Below are positions 43,367 to 52,373 of a DNA stretch of 64,000 bases, in pieces. Position 1 is the stretch's first letter; each line of letters starts with the position of its first letter. The notes beneath the pieces were generated by a model. It made no database searches. It was not told where the DNA came from and worked only from the letters and a program-made list of their open reading frames with translations. Both the position numbers and the translations under genes were made by a program. This DNA comes from Betaproteobacteria bacterium (GTDB lineage: Bacteria > Pseudomonadota > Gammaproteobacteria > Burkholderiales > Thiobacillaceae). The stretch covers positions 87,438 to 151,437 of the forward strand of contig JACRAU010000027.1 in assembly GCA_016234655.1 (NCBI GenBank), read 5' to 3'.

Positions 43367-44572
43367 TCAGCCGGGTTTGCCGTCGGCCCGTGGCCGCCAG
43401 TAGAGCGGGGCATAGCGCCAGGCCCAGCCGCCGAAGGCCGCGAGCCAGATCGCGGCGGCGAGCGAGGCCAGGCGATAGGGCGCGATGCCGGGCAGCAAGT
43501 CGGGCAGCAAGCGCACGAGCGCGGCGAGCTGCAATAGCCAGAATAGCAGCCAGGTCAGGCCATCGGCCTCCAGCTTGTGGCCCGAGTGGCCCAGGCTCAC
43601 GCGCGAGGCCATCGCGATCAGCATCGCGCCGAAAAAGCCGATGCCCAGCGCATGCAAGGGCGCGTAGCCGCCGCTCCAGGGCCAGCCCAGCAGCAGGCCG
43701 AGCGAGCCGGCGGCGGAGAGCGCGAAGGCCAGCGCGGCCCAGACGAAGGCGATGTGCAGCATCGCGAGCAGGCGTACCTTGAAGCTGTGCAGGATGCCCC
43801 AGCGCGCGGTGAAATACAGCGCGACGGCGGCCAGGGGCAGGTCGGCCAGCCAGGTATAGGCCGCTTGGCCGCTGGCCTCCAGCAGGCCATGGCCAAGGCT
43901 GGCGATCAGCATCAGCCAGAGCAGCGGGTAGGGCCGGACCATTTCATAGTCGGCCAGTACCCGGCTGGTGAACCACGGGATCATGCGGTGGCAGACGGTG
44001 AGGAAGATCGGCGTGAGGCAGCCCCAGACCGCGAGTGCCGAGCCGAAGGTGAACAGGCGCGGGGTGCCGGCGTGCAGCCAGCCGAGAAAGCACAGTTCGC
44101 CGGCGAGGCCGGCCAATAAGGCGAGCCATATCGCCCAGGCGTGGCGCTTGTCGGCGGCGCTCGATCCGATCAGGCCGGGCAGCAGGCCGGCCAGGCCGAC
44201 GACCAAGCCCGCCGCATGCAGCAAGACGGCCGGCGCGGCGAGGCCGGGCCAATAGATGCCGGCGTAGAACAACAGCGCGCCGGCGGAGAGCAATAGCGCG
44301 CTGCCGATGTAGGCGCCGGGTTTGACCTTGGGGCCATCCAGCCAGTTCGGCACGGCGGTGAAGGCGAAGCCGAAGATGAAGAACGGAAAGAGGCCATGGA
44401 GCATCAGCCAGCCATGGGCCGCGCCCGGCAGCAGCGCGGACGGCGGCAAGGCCAGGGTGCCCAGGCCGGATTCCAGCTCCAGCAGCCACCAAGTGGCGGC
44501 GAACAGCGCCTGTAACGCGCCGAGCAGAAACAGCGCGCGGTGCGGCGCGGCGCCGAGGGTCTTCCAGAACAT
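43367..44572 (-). CDS. nnrS: NnrS family membrane protein
   Basis: A 401-residue protein with about twelve hydrophobic helices. NnrS is a haem- and copper-containing membrane protein linked with nitrosative stress tolerance in denitrifiers. Family-typical His segments include LHGLFPFFIFGFAFTAVPNWL near residue 62, CHRMIPWFTSRVL, and HALGIGFFGAMLIAMASRVSLGH. ATG 44572 has GGGAGA upstream. A good FNR/DNR-like box lies 85 bp upstream. Confidence 0.94.
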   Translation of the reverse strand: MFWKTLGAAPHRALFLLGALQALFAATWWLLELESGLGTLALPPSALLPGAAHGWLMLHGLFPFFIFGFAFTAVPNWLDGPKVKPGAYIGSALLLSAGALLFYAGIYWPGLAAPAVLLHAAGLVVGLAGLLPGLIGSSAADKRHAWAIWLALLAGLAGELCFLGWLHAGTPRLFTFGSALAVWGCLTPIFLTVCHRMIPWFTSRVLADYEMVRPYPLLWLMLIASLGHGLLEASGQAAYTWLADLPLAAVALYFTARWGILHSFKVRLLAMLHIAFVWAALAFALSAAGSLGLLLGWPWSGGYAPLHALGIGFFGAMLIAMASRVSLGHSGHKLEADGLTWLLFWLLQLAALVRLLPDLLPGIAPYRLASLAAAIWLAAFGGWAWRYAPLYWRPRADGKPG

Positions 44573-44608
44573 GTTCGATCTCCCTCTCATCGTCGTCGAT
44601 AGGGCGTA

Positions 44609-44628
44609 AGGGCTTGTTAACGAGCCCT
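44609..44628. promoter_or_regulatory. 20-bp quasi-palindrome upstream of nnrS
   Basis: AGGGCTTGTTAACGAGCCCT pairs at every position except one G-T wobble pair. It is 37 bp upstream of the nnrS start, where a repressor operator or 5' hairpin could act. No regulator is assigned. Confidence 0.45.
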
Positions 44629-44656
44629 AAGGTAATCGGCCACGGCGTGGGCGGCA

Positions 44657-44670
44657 TTGATGGGGGTCAA
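44657..44670. promoter_or_regulatory. FNR/DNR-like box upstream of nnrS
   Basis: TTGAT-GGGG-GTCAA matches the FNR/DNR consensus at 9 of 10 positions and lies 85-98 bp before the nnrS start on the minus strand. Confidence 0.65.
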
Positions 44671-44730
44671 ACCGCGCACCAAGCATACCCCGGCTTTGCT
44701 CTGGCGATGGATTTTATGCGACGGCTTCCA

Positions 44731-44863
44731 AGAAGCTGTCTTAAAGAATCCACCAAGCCTGGAAATGCCCTTGTAGGAACGGCCTCCTGGCCGCGATGCA
44801 GGCTGTTTCGCGGCCAGGAGGCCGCTCCTACGGGAAGGCGGTGATTTTTTAAGTCGGCTTCTA
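44731..44863. repeat. nested inverted-repeat element (REPIN/MITE-like)
   Basis: An inner near-perfect inverted repeat, GTAGGAACGGCCTCCTGGCC (from 44773) and its complement ending GGCCGCTCCTAC (44831), is framed by outer inverted ends AGAAGCTGTCTTAAAGAATC (44731-44750) and GATTTTTTAAGTCGGCTTCT (about 44843-44862). Similar outer and inner pieces occur at 4404-4546. It is non-coding and fills the spacer before the diguanylate cyclase gene. Confidence 0.7.
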
Positions 44864-44875
44864 AGTCGATGCGGC

Positions 44876-46594
44876 ATGTTCTATGCTGATCGCTGGTTCA
44901 CAGGAAATCCCGCCGCCGTGTCCGAAATCGACCAACACCTTAAATTTCGCAGCCAGCCCGATGTCGGCAAGCCGCAATTGATGCTGGGCGAGACGGTCAA
45001 TCTGCTGTATCGCCAATCCCGGACCAGCCTGTTCGCGCATGCCGTTTTGTTGCCGCTGATGGCCTATATCTACCTCCACGGCGTGCCCGTGGCCTGGGTG
45101 GCGGCATGGGCCGGCGCGCTGGTGCTGGCGGTGACGTGGCGCTTGAGCGTGGTGCGGCGCTATTTCTCCAGTCCCATCCTCGCCGAGGACATACCGAAGT
45201 GGGAGCGGCGCTTCGTCGCCAGCCTGGCTTTGGTCGGCCTGCTGTGGGGCTTGCCCGGCGGCCTGTTCACGCGCTATCTGGGCCAGACCGATTTGATCGT
45301 GTCGATCCTGGTGCTGGTCGGCCTGAGCGCCGGCGGCCTGAGCGCCTTCGGCCACCATCGGCCGTCGCATGCCGCGTTCAGTTGGCCCTTGTTGTTGCCC
45401 TTCGCGCTGTATTGGCTGCTCGGCGCGACGCACGAGGGCGCGGTGATCGGCGCGTCGCTGCTGCTCTATCTGGCGCTGACCACACGCGTGGTCACGAATT
45501 TTCAGGATGGCCTGCGCGAGGTCATGGCCACCAGCTACGACCAGATGACCAGCATCGGCGAATTGACGCACCTGACGCGGCAGTTGGCCGGCGCGAATCA
45601 GGCCTTGAACGAGCACGAGGAGTATTTGAAGGCCGTGCTGAACGCGATGAGCGACGGCCTATGCGTGATCGACGCCGAGGGCGAGATCATCGGCGTGACA
45701 CCGTCGCTGTGCGCGATGTTCGGCTATGCCGAGGCCGACCTGCTGGGCCGCGATGTCAGCCTATTGGTCGGCGGCGAGCACAGGTTGCGCCATGCCGGAT
45801 ATATCCGCGCGCATCGCGAACGGCCGATGAAGACATTGGTGCGGCGGATCGTCGAAGGCGATGGCTTGCACTACGATGGCACGACCTTCCCGGTCGAGGT
45901 CTCGGTGACCGAAACCTTGTCCGGCGGAAAACCGATATACGTCGGCTTGGTGCGGAACATAACAGAGCGTCGGGCGATGATCGCGAAGCTGGAACAGACG
46001 TTGGCCGATCTGCGCCAGGAAAAGGAGAAGGTGCAGGCGGCGAACGAGGAACTGTCCTTCCTGTCCACGCACGATGCGCTGACCGGCTTGCCGAACCGGC
46101 GTTATTTCGACGATTTCTCCGGCCGCATGTGGCGCCATGCCCAGCGGCGCCACGAGACCATGTCCATCCTGCTGCTCGACATCGACCACTTCAAGCAATA
46201 CAACGACCATTTCGGCCATCTGGCGGGCGATGCCTGCCTGGTGCGCATCGCCGAGACGCTGGCCCGGCAGATCAACCGGGCCGGCGATCTGGCCGCTCGC
46301 TATGGCGGCGAGGAATTCATCGTGTTCCTGAGCAATACCGATGTCGATGGCGCCCGGCACATCGCCGAGGGCATACGGCGCGAGGTGCAGTCGATCGCCA
46401 TCCCGCACCCGACCTCGGCCAGCGGCGCGGTGACGGTCAGCGCCGGCATCGCGGCCTGTTCGCCGGTCAAGGGTTCGCGCATCGACCAACTGGTCAGCCG
46501 GGCCGACTCGGCCCTGTATGCGGCCAAGGCGGCCGGCCGTAACCGGGTCGAGGTCTTCGCGGCGGCCGGACCCGAGGACTGCCGGCCCGCGTGA
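44876..46594 (+). CDS. membrane PAS-GGDEF diguanylate cyclase
   Basis: A 572-residue protein: about six membrane helices (residues 50-205), a PAS domain (about 255-370, AMSDGLCVIDAEGEIIGVT), a short coiled coil (LADLRQEKEKVQAANEEL), and a GGDEF domain with RYGGEEFIVF and an RxxD inhibitory site (RAGD) five residues before it. It makes c-di-GMP and is expected to be active and feedback inhibited. ATG 44876 is used; GTG 44918 is an alternative with AGGA upstream. It is convergent with narL with a one-base gap. Confidence 0.88.
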   Translation: MFYADRWFTGNPAAVSEIDQHLKFRSQPDVGKPQLMLGETVNLLYRQSRTSLFAHAVLLPLMAYIYLHGVPVAWVAAWAGALVLAVTWRLSVVRRYFSSPILAEDIPKWERRFVASLALVGLLWGLPGGLFTRYLGQTDLIVSILVLVGLSAGGLSAFGHHRPSHAAFSWPLLLPFALYWLLGATHEGAVIGASLLLYLALTTRVVTNFQDGLREVMATSYDQMTSIGELTHLTRQLAGANQALNEHEEYLKAVLNAMSDGLCVIDAEGEIIGVTPSLCAMFGYAEADLLGRDVSLLVGGEHRLRHAGYIRAHRERPMKTLVRRIVEGDGLHYDGTTFPVEVSVTETLSGGKPIYVGLVRNITERRAMIAKLEQTLADLRQEKEKVQAANEELSFLSTHDALTGLPNRRYFDDFSGRMWRHAQRRHETMSILLLDIDHFKQYNDHFGHLAGDACLVRIAETLARQINRAGDLAARYGGEEFIVFLSNTDVDGARHIAEGIRREVQSIAIPHPTSASGAVTVSAGIAACSPVKGSRIDQLVSRADSALYAAKAAGRNRVEVFAAAGPEDCRPA

Positions 46595-46595
46595 C

Positions 46596-47255
46596 TCAGG
46601 GCTGGCGCGCTTTCTTTTTTTCGACCGCCCACACCGCCGCCTCCACCCGCGAGCGCAGGTTGAGTTTGCGCAGCAGGTGCTTGACGTGGACCTTGACCGT
46701 GCCCTCGGCGATGTCGAGTTCGCGCGCGATCAGCTTGTTGCTCATGCCCAGCGCGATCAGATCCAGGATGCGCCGCTCCTGATCGGTCAGGCCGGCCTCG
46801 TCCGGTTCGCGCGGCGGGCTGTCGGTGCGCAGCGAGCGCGCCAATTGCTGGGCCAGGCGTTCGGTAATGCTGACTTGGCCGGCGCCCACCTCCCGTAGCT
46901 TGACCAGCAGCTCCTCCGGCTCCGTCTCCTTGAGTAGATAGCCGTCGGCCCCGGCGCGCAAGGCGGCGACCAGGTCCTCGGCCTGGTCCGACACGGTGAG
47001 CATGACCACGCGCGCCTCCAGGCCGGCGGCCTTGACCACCTTGAGCATGTCCACCCCGCTCATGTCCTTCATGTTCAGGTCGAGCAGGATGATGTCCGGC
47101 GCCAGTTTGTAGGCCAGCTCGATGCCTTGTTCGCCGGACGAGGCCTCGCCGACCACCTCGAATTCTGGCAGCAGCGCGATCAATTGCATCACGCCCTTGC
47201 GGAACAGCGGGTGGTCGTCGACGATAAGCAGGCGTTGCGTGCTGGTTGGGCTCAA
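46596..47255 (-). CDS. narL: nitrate/nitrite response regulator NarL
   Basis: A 219-residue receiver-HTH protein. The phosphoacceptor aspartate is in DIILLDLNMKD; the LuxR-type DNA-binding domain has LTDQERRILDLIALGMSNKL and KVHVKHLLRKLNLRSR. The start is most likely TTG 47255, whose TTGA overlaps the narX stop; it gives MSPTSTQRLLIVDDHPLFRK, matching NarL N-termini. It acts with NarX and probably binds the heptamer sites at 49161 and 49246. Confidence 0.92.
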   Translation of the reverse strand: MSPTSTQRLLIVDDHPLFRKGVMQLIALLPEFEVVGEASSGEQGIELAYKLAPDIILLDLNMKDMSGVDMLKVVKAAGLEARVVMLTVSDQAEDLVAALRAGADGYLLKETEPEELLVKLREVGAGQVSITERLAQQLARSLRTDSPPREPDEAGLTDQERRILDLIALGMSNKLIARELDIAEGTVKVHVKHLLRKLNLRSRVEAAVWAVEKKKARQP

Positions 47256-49144
47256 GATGTCGTTCCTAGCGAGATGGAATGGCCGAGTTTTTTGCTGGGC
47301 CGGAAATCCAGGCTGACGCGGGTGCCGCCTTCCGGCCTGGGCTCGTGCCGGAGATGGCCGTGCAGCGAGCGGGCGCGCTCTTCCATGATGGTCATGCCGT
47401 AATGGTGGGCGTCGGCGCCCTTGCTGATGCCCTTGCCGTCGTCGTCGATGCGGACGCGAACCGCGTCGCCGTCGTCGCATTGTATGGCGATCCAGGCATG
47501 CCCGGCCTGGGCGTGCTGTAGCACATTGGATAGCGCCTCGCGCACGATGTGCAGCACGTGGATCTCCTCGTTCGGGCTCAAGGCGCAGGGGTCCAGCCGA
47601 ACCGAATAATCGATCGCGATGTCGCCGCGCTCGGTGAATTCCTCGACGGTGCGGGCCAGGGCGGCATCCAGGCTGCCGCCCTCTATCTTCAGGCGGAAGG
47701 TCGATAGCAGTTCGCGCAATTGCCGGTAGGCGCTGTTCAGCCCCTCGCGCAATTCCTGCATGACCGCTTCGCTCTCGGCGGCCTTGTTCGGGTCGGCGCG
47801 GACGGCTTGCAGGCGGCTGACCTGGATCTTCATGTAGGCGAGCGATTGCGCCAGCGAGTCGTGCAGTTCGCGCGCGATCACCGCGCGTTCTTCCAGCAGC
47901 GCCAGACGCCGCTCTTGCTCGATGCGCCGCTCGGCGCCGATCGCGATGCCGATGTGGCGGGATAGGGCCTCGAGCAATTGCACGCGCCAGGCCTCGGGCA
48001 TGAGGCCCTCCGGCACCTCCAGGATCATCACGCCATATTGCCGTTCCGAATCCGACAGCGGCAAGGTCAGGATGTGGCGGTTGTCGTCGGTGATGCTGAA
48101 GCGCGTGCCGGTCGTGCCGTGGCAGTTGTGGCAATCCGCGGCGCGGCAAGGATCGATGTCGCCCGCTTGCAAGGTGCTGGCGACGACCTGGCCGCGCCGG
48201 CCGCCGGCCTCGCCCAGGCAGACCATGCCGTGTCCGAGGCCCAATTGTTGTTCGATGTCGCGCAGCACCGCGAGATAGGCCGCGCGCTTGGGCGGCATGC
48301 CGTGCAGGCGAGCGATGGAGTGATACAGCAGCTCCAGCGACTGGTTGCTGCGGGTGAGTTCGGCGGTCTTTTGCGCGACGCGTTCCTCGAGGTTTTGGTA
48401 GAGCTTTTGCAGGTCCTCGGCCATCAGGTTGAACGAGCGGCCGAGTTGGCCGATCTCGTCCTTGCCGGTATAGGGCGTGCGCACCGTCAAATCGCCTTGG
48501 CCGGCCCGGCCCGCCAGCGCGAGTAGCTCGCGCATCGGCTGGATGAAGGTGATGTGGATCAGGTAGACGGTGAGCAGGATCACGATGCCGCTGACGAGCA
48601 GCGCGACGCCGAGCACGATGCGCATTACCCGGATCTTCGCCTCGGTCGATTCCTCCATGTGCTTGACCAACACGTTGATCAGCGACACGAAGCGGTCGAC
48701 GCGGGCGCGCAGCAAGGCGTGCATCTCCGATGCGGCCGGCGCGGGTTCGCCCCGGGCCAGCGCGAGGAACAGCGGCCGCATTTGGTTCTGCCATTCGCCG
48801 CGCACCAGGCCCAGGCTTTCCGGAACCTGATCGTGCCCCTTCTGCCCGGCGAGCAGATCGATGGGGGCGGCGGCCAGGGTGGCGTCGAAGGTGTCGATGG
48901 CGCGCAGCAGCTCGCCCCGCGCCCGCGCGTCGCCTTGCGCGGCCGCCAGGGCGTGGCTGACCATGCGCCAGCTCTGCATGCGCAGGCTGCCGGCGAGATT
49001 GATCGCCTCGCCGCTGCCTTGCGTGGTCTCCGCCACCGTCCAGGAGACCGACATGCCCAGCAGCGCCATCATCGCGATGGCGGCGATCGCGCCGCCCATG
49101 CGCAGCAGCAAGGAACTATTCAAGGTGCTCAGCGAAATCTTCAA
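47252..49144 (-). CDS. narX: nitrate/nitrite sensor kinase NarX
   Basis: A 630-residue membrane sensor. TM1 is at about residues 13-36; the periplasmic domain carries the nitrate-binding P-box NLAGSLRMQSWRM (about 49-61); TM2 is near 175-197; then HAMP, a central GAF-like module with the cysteine cluster CRAADCHNC, and a HisKA_3 kinase with ARELHDSLAQSLAYMK. It autophosphorylates in response to nitrate or nitrite and phosphorylates NarL. It is divergent from narK1. Confidence 0.95.
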   Translation of the reverse strand: MKISLSTLNSSLLLRMGGAIAAIAMMALLGMSVSWTVAETTQGSGEAINLAGSLRMQSWRMVSHALAAAQGDARARGELLRAIDTFDATLAAAPIDLLAGQKGHDQVPESLGLVRGEWQNQMRPLFLALARGEPAPAASEMHALLRARVDRFVSLINVLVKHMEESTEAKIRVMRIVLGVALLVSGIVILLTVYLIHITFIQPMRELLALAGRAGQGDLTVRTPYTGKDEIGQLGRSFNLMAEDLQKLYQNLEERVAQKTAELTRSNQSLELLYHSIARLHGMPPKRAAYLAVLRDIEQQLGLGHGMVCLGEAGGRRGQVVASTLQAGDIDPCRAADCHNCHGTTGTRFSITDDNRHILTLPLSDSERQYGVMILEVPEGLMPEAWRVQLLEALSRHIGIAIGAERRIEQERRLALLEERAVIARELHDSLAQSLAYMKIQVSRLQAVRADPNKAAESEAVMQELREGLNSAYRQLRELLSTFRLKIEGGSLDAALARTVEEFTERGDIAIDYSVRLDPCALSPNEEIHVLHIVREALSNVLQHAQAGHAWIAIQCDDGDAVRVRIDDDGKGISKGADAHHYGMTIMEERARSLHGHLRHEPRPEGGTRVSLDFRPSKKLGHSISLGTTS

Positions 49145-49160
49145 GGCGGCTTCCTGGTGA

Positions 49161-49182
49161 TACCCCTATCGCGCCAGGGGTA
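49161..49182. promoter_or_regulatory. inverted NarL heptamers TACCCCT / AGGGGTA
   Basis: TACCCCT (49161-49167) and its exact inverse AGGGGTA (49176-49182), each fitting the NarL heptamer TACYYMT, with 8 bp between. The site is directly upstream of narX, 17 bp from its start. Confidence 0.55.
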
Positions 49183-49245
49183 GGGTGTTTCCCGGCGGCG
49201 GCTCATGCCGGACCAACGATAACAATAACTTAGTCATAGTCCATC

Positions 49246-49261
49246 TACCTCTTTGGTGGTA
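49246..49261. promoter_or_regulatory. NarL-type 7-2-7 element upstream of narK1
   Basis: TACCTCT-TT-GGTGGTA. The left heptamer fits TACYYMT fully, the right fits AKRRGTA at 5 of 7 positions, and spacing is the 2 bp preferred by NarL/NarP. It lies 110 bp before the narK1 start in the narX-narK divergent region. Confidence 0.6.
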
Positions 49262-49370
49262 GGGCGCGGGCGATTGCGCATTTTTGCCCATCTGGCGCGG
49301 TTTCGCGGGATATCTAAACTCCATCTCAAGCGTTTGGCAATCAAGTTCATGTTGTGTGGTGGAGATGGAA

Positions 49371-50633
49371 ATGGCCCCGCGTACCCAGCAGCAAATTTCG
49401 GTGCTCGTCATGAGCACCCTGGCCTTCACGGTATGTTTCGCCGTGTGGATGATGTTCGCCGTGATCGGCATTCCGATCAAGAACGAATTGCAGCTCAACG
49501 AGACCCAGTTCGGCCTGCTGGTCGCCACCCCGGTCCTGACCGGTTCCCTGGTGCGCCTGCCGCTCGGCATGTGGACCGACAAGTTCGGCGGCCGCCTCGT
49601 CTATTTCGCCTTGATGTTGTCCACGGTCATTCCGATCTACCTGATCGCCTATGCCACGCAGTTCTGGCATTTCCTGGTCATCGGCCTATTCGTCGGTCTG
49701 GCCGGCGGTTCCTTCTCGGTCGGCATCGCCTATTGCGCGCGTTGGTTCTCCAAGGCCAAGCAAGGCACTGCGATGGGCATCTTCGGTGCCGGCAACTCCG
49801 GCGCCGCGCTGACCAAGTTCGTCGCGCCGGCCATCGTGCTGGCCTATGGCTGGGCCATGGTGCCCAAGGTCTATGCCGTCGCGATGCTGGTCACCGCCTT
49901 GCTGTTCTGGTTCTTCACCTACGACGACCCGGGGCACAAGGTGCCGGCCCATGTCACCGTGCGCGACCAGCTCGAGGCCTTGAAGGACCCGGCCGTCTGG
50001 AAGTACTGCCAGTACTACTCCATCGTGTTCGGCGGCTATGTCGCGCTGGCCTTGTGGATGACCAAATACTACGTCAGCGAATACGGCTTCGACCTGAAAT
50101 CGGCCGCTCTGCTGGCCGCCGCATTCTCCCTGCCGGGCGGCGTATTGCGCGCGGTCGGCGGTTGGATGTCGGACAAGTGGGGCGCCCATCGGGTGACCTG
50201 GTGGGTGCTGTGGGTGTCGTGGATATGCCTGTTCATCATGTCCTACCCGCAGACCGAGTTCACCGTGCGCACCGTGACCGGACCGCAGACCTATCACATC
50301 TACCTGAGCCCGACCGTGTTCACCATCCTGCTGTTCACGGTGGGCGTGGCCTTCGCCTTCGGCAAGGCCTCGGTGTTCAAGTACATCTCCGACGAGTATC
50401 CGCACAACATCGGCGTCGTCTCCGGCATCGTCGGCCTGATCGGCGGCCTCGGCGGTTTCCTGCTGCCGGTCATGTTCGGCGCGCTGGTCGATCTCACCGG
50501 CGTCCGCTCCTCGGCCTTCATGCTGATGTACGGCGTGATTTGGGTGTCGCTGATCTGGATGTACACCACGGAAGTTCGCAAGCTGGATTGGATCAAGAAA
50601 AAGAAGCCGGCGCCGGCCGACGTCTTGGAATGA
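49371..50633 (+). CDS. narK1: nitrate transporter NarK1 type
   Basis: A 420-residue major facilitator protein with twelve helices. The nitrate signature motif appears as GLAGGSFSVGIAYCARWF in the N-half and GGLGGFLLPVMFG in the C-half. NarK1-type proteins are proton/nitrate symporters. ATG 49371 is chosen because GGAG lies 6 bp upstream; the ATG at 49365 touches it. It heads the narK1-narK2-narGHJI series. Confidence 0.93.
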   Translation: MAPRTQQQISVLVMSTLAFTVCFAVWMMFAVIGIPIKNELQLNETQFGLLVATPVLTGSLVRLPLGMWTDKFGGRLVYFALMLSTVIPIYLIAYATQFWHFLVIGLFVGLAGGSFSVGIAYCARWFSKAKQGTAMGIFGAGNSGAALTKFVAPAIVLAYGWAMVPKVYAVAMLVTALLFWFFTYDDPGHKVPAHVTVRDQLEALKDPAVWKYCQYYSIVFGGYVALALWMTKYYVSEYGFDLKSAALLAAAFSLPGGVLRAVGGWMSDKWGAHRVTWWVLWVSWICLFIMSYPQTEFTVRTVTGPQTYHIYLSPTVFTILLFTVGVAFAFGKASVFKYISDEYPHNIGVVSGIVGLIGGLGGFLLPVMFGALVDLTGVRSSAFMLMYGVIWVSLIWMYTTEVRKLDWIKKKKPAPADVLE

Positions 50634-50669
50634 AACCCCGCCTTCAACGCGCATAACGGAGACATCGAC

Positions 50670-52280
50670 ATGAGCACGAACATCAAAGATTGGGACGTGG
50701 AGGACCAGAAGTTCTGGGAATCCACCGGCAAGGGCATCGCCTACCGCAACCTGTGGATATCGGTGCCCAGCCTGTTGCTCGGCTTCGCCGTCTGGTTGAT
50801 GTGGGGCATCATCACCGTGCAGATGTCCAACCTGGGCTTCCCGTTCAAGCAGGACGAGTTGTTCACGCTCACCGCGATCGCCGGCCTGGCCGGCGCGACA
50901 CTGCGCATCCCGTCCTCTTTCTTCATCCGCTTGGCGGGCGGCCGCAACACCATCTTCCTGACCACGGCCCTGCTGATGATCCCGGCTATCGGCACCGGGA
51001 TTGCCTTGATGGATAAGAGCACGCCGTTGCTCACCTTCCAGCTTCTCGCCCTGCTGTCCGGCATCGGCGGCGGTAACTTCGCCTGCTCGATGTCCAATAT
51101 CAGCACCTTCTTCCCCAAGCGCCTGCAAGGCACCGCGCTGGGCATCAACGCCGGCCTGGGTAACTTCGGCGTGACCACCATGCAGATATTGATCCCGCTG
51201 GTGATGACCGCCGGCGTCTTCGGCGCGCTGGCCGGCGCGCCGATGGAGCTGGTCAAGGACTCGGGTTGGATCTTCGGCAAGATCGTCGCCGGCACGCCGA
51301 CCTGGATTCAGAACGCCGGTTTTGTTTGGTTGGTTCTCTTGGTGCCGCTCGCCTTCCTCGGCTTTTTCGGCATGAACAACCTGCTGCCGATCTCGCCCAA
51401 TATCGGCGGCACCCTGGCGGCCTTCATCAAGGTGCTCTGGCTTTATGGTCTGGCCTTCGCCACCGCCGGCCTTGGCCTGTATCTCTACCTGCCCGCGCCG
51501 ACCGGACTGGGACTGCTCAATATGTGGGTGGCCCTGCCGCTGATCATGCTGGGCACCCTGTTCGTGATGAAGCTGGCCGCCTTCGGCGAGATGAAGGGCA
51601 ATATCGCGAAGCAATTCGAGATATTCAAGAACAAGCACACCTGGTCCATGACCGTGCTGTACGTGCTGACCTTCGGCTCGTTCATCGGCTTCTCCATGGC
51701 CTTGCCCTTGTCGATCAAGGTGATCTTCGGCGACCAGCACATCTTCGACGCGGCCACGCAGACCTGGAGCCACATCAAGAATCCCGCCGCGCCGTCCGCG
51801 TTGACCTATGCCTGGATCGGCCCCTTCGTCGGTGCGTTGATTCGCCCGGTGGGCGGCTGGATATCCGATAAGGTCGGCGGCTCCATCGTCACCCAGGCGA
51901 TCTCGGCGGTCATGGTCGTGGCGTCGGCCTATGCCGGCTACATCATGATGCAGGCCTATCACTCGGCCACGCCCGAGGTCTTCTTCATGCAGTTCCTGGT
52001 GGTGTTCGTGATCTTGTTCGCGGCCTCGGGCATCGGCAACGGTTCCACCTTCCGCACCGTCGGCGTGATCTTCGACCGCGCCCAAGCCGGCCCGGTATTG
52101 GGCTGGACCTCGGCGGTGGCGGCCTACGGCTCCTTCATCGCGCCCGAGGTCATCAAAGGCCAGATCAAGGCCGGCACGCCGGAGAACGCGATGTATGGCT
52201 TCGCGATCTTTTATGCCGTGTGCCTCGCGATCAACTGGTGGTTCTACCTGCGCAAGAGTTCCGAGATTCGGAACCCGTGA
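50670..52280 (+). CDS. narK2: nitrate/nitrite antiporter NarK2 type
   Basis: A 536-residue major facilitator protein with an extended cytoplasmic N-terminus (MSTNIKDWDVEDQKFWESTG). Nitrate motifs are GIGGGNFACSMSNISTFFP and a later segment in NGSTFRTVGVIF. NarK2-type proteins exchange nitrate for nitrite. Together with NarK1 it lets the cell start and sustain nitrate respiration. A GGAGA ribosome-binding site precedes ATG 50670. Confidence 0.93.
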   Translation: MSTNIKDWDVEDQKFWESTGKGIAYRNLWISVPSLLLGFAVWLMWGIITVQMSNLGFPFKQDELFTLTAIAGLAGATLRIPSSFFIRLAGGRNTIFLTTALLMIPAIGTGIALMDKSTPLLTFQLLALLSGIGGGNFACSMSNISTFFPKRLQGTALGINAGLGNFGVTTMQILIPLVMTAGVFGALAGAPMELVKDSGWIFGKIVAGTPTWIQNAGFVWLVLLVPLAFLGFFGMNNLLPISPNIGGTLAAFIKVLWLYGLAFATAGLGLYLYLPAPTGLGLLNMWVALPLIMLGTLFVMKLAAFGEMKGNIAKQFEIFKNKHTWSMTVLYVLTFGSFIGFSMALPLSIKVIFGDQHIFDAATQTWSHIKNPAAPSALTYAWIGPFVGALIRPVGGWISDKVGGSIVTQAISAVMVVASAYAGYIMMQAYHSATPEVFFMQFLVVFVILFAASGIGNGSTFRTVGVIFDRAQAGPVLGWTSAVAAYGSFIAPEVIKGQIKAGTPENAMYGFAIFYAVCLAINWWFYLRKSSEIRNP

Positions 52281-52286
52281 TGAATT

Positions 52287-52360
52287 CAGGCGAGCGGCAT
52301 GGGGCGAGCGGCAATGGGCAACCAAAACCTCCTCTCGCCTCGGGCCTCTAGCCTCTAGCC
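52287..52360. repeat. heptanucleotide-repeat element between narK2 and narG
   Basis: Left arm GGCGAGC, GGCATGG, GGCGAGC, GGCAATGG (about 52289-52317) and right arm CCTCTCG, CCTCGGG, CCTCTAG, CCTCTAG, CC (52331-52360) flank an A-rich spacer. The right arm ends next to the narG ribosome-binding site AAGGAG (52361-52366). Confidence 0.65.
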
Positions 52361-52373
52361 AAGGAGTATTGTT

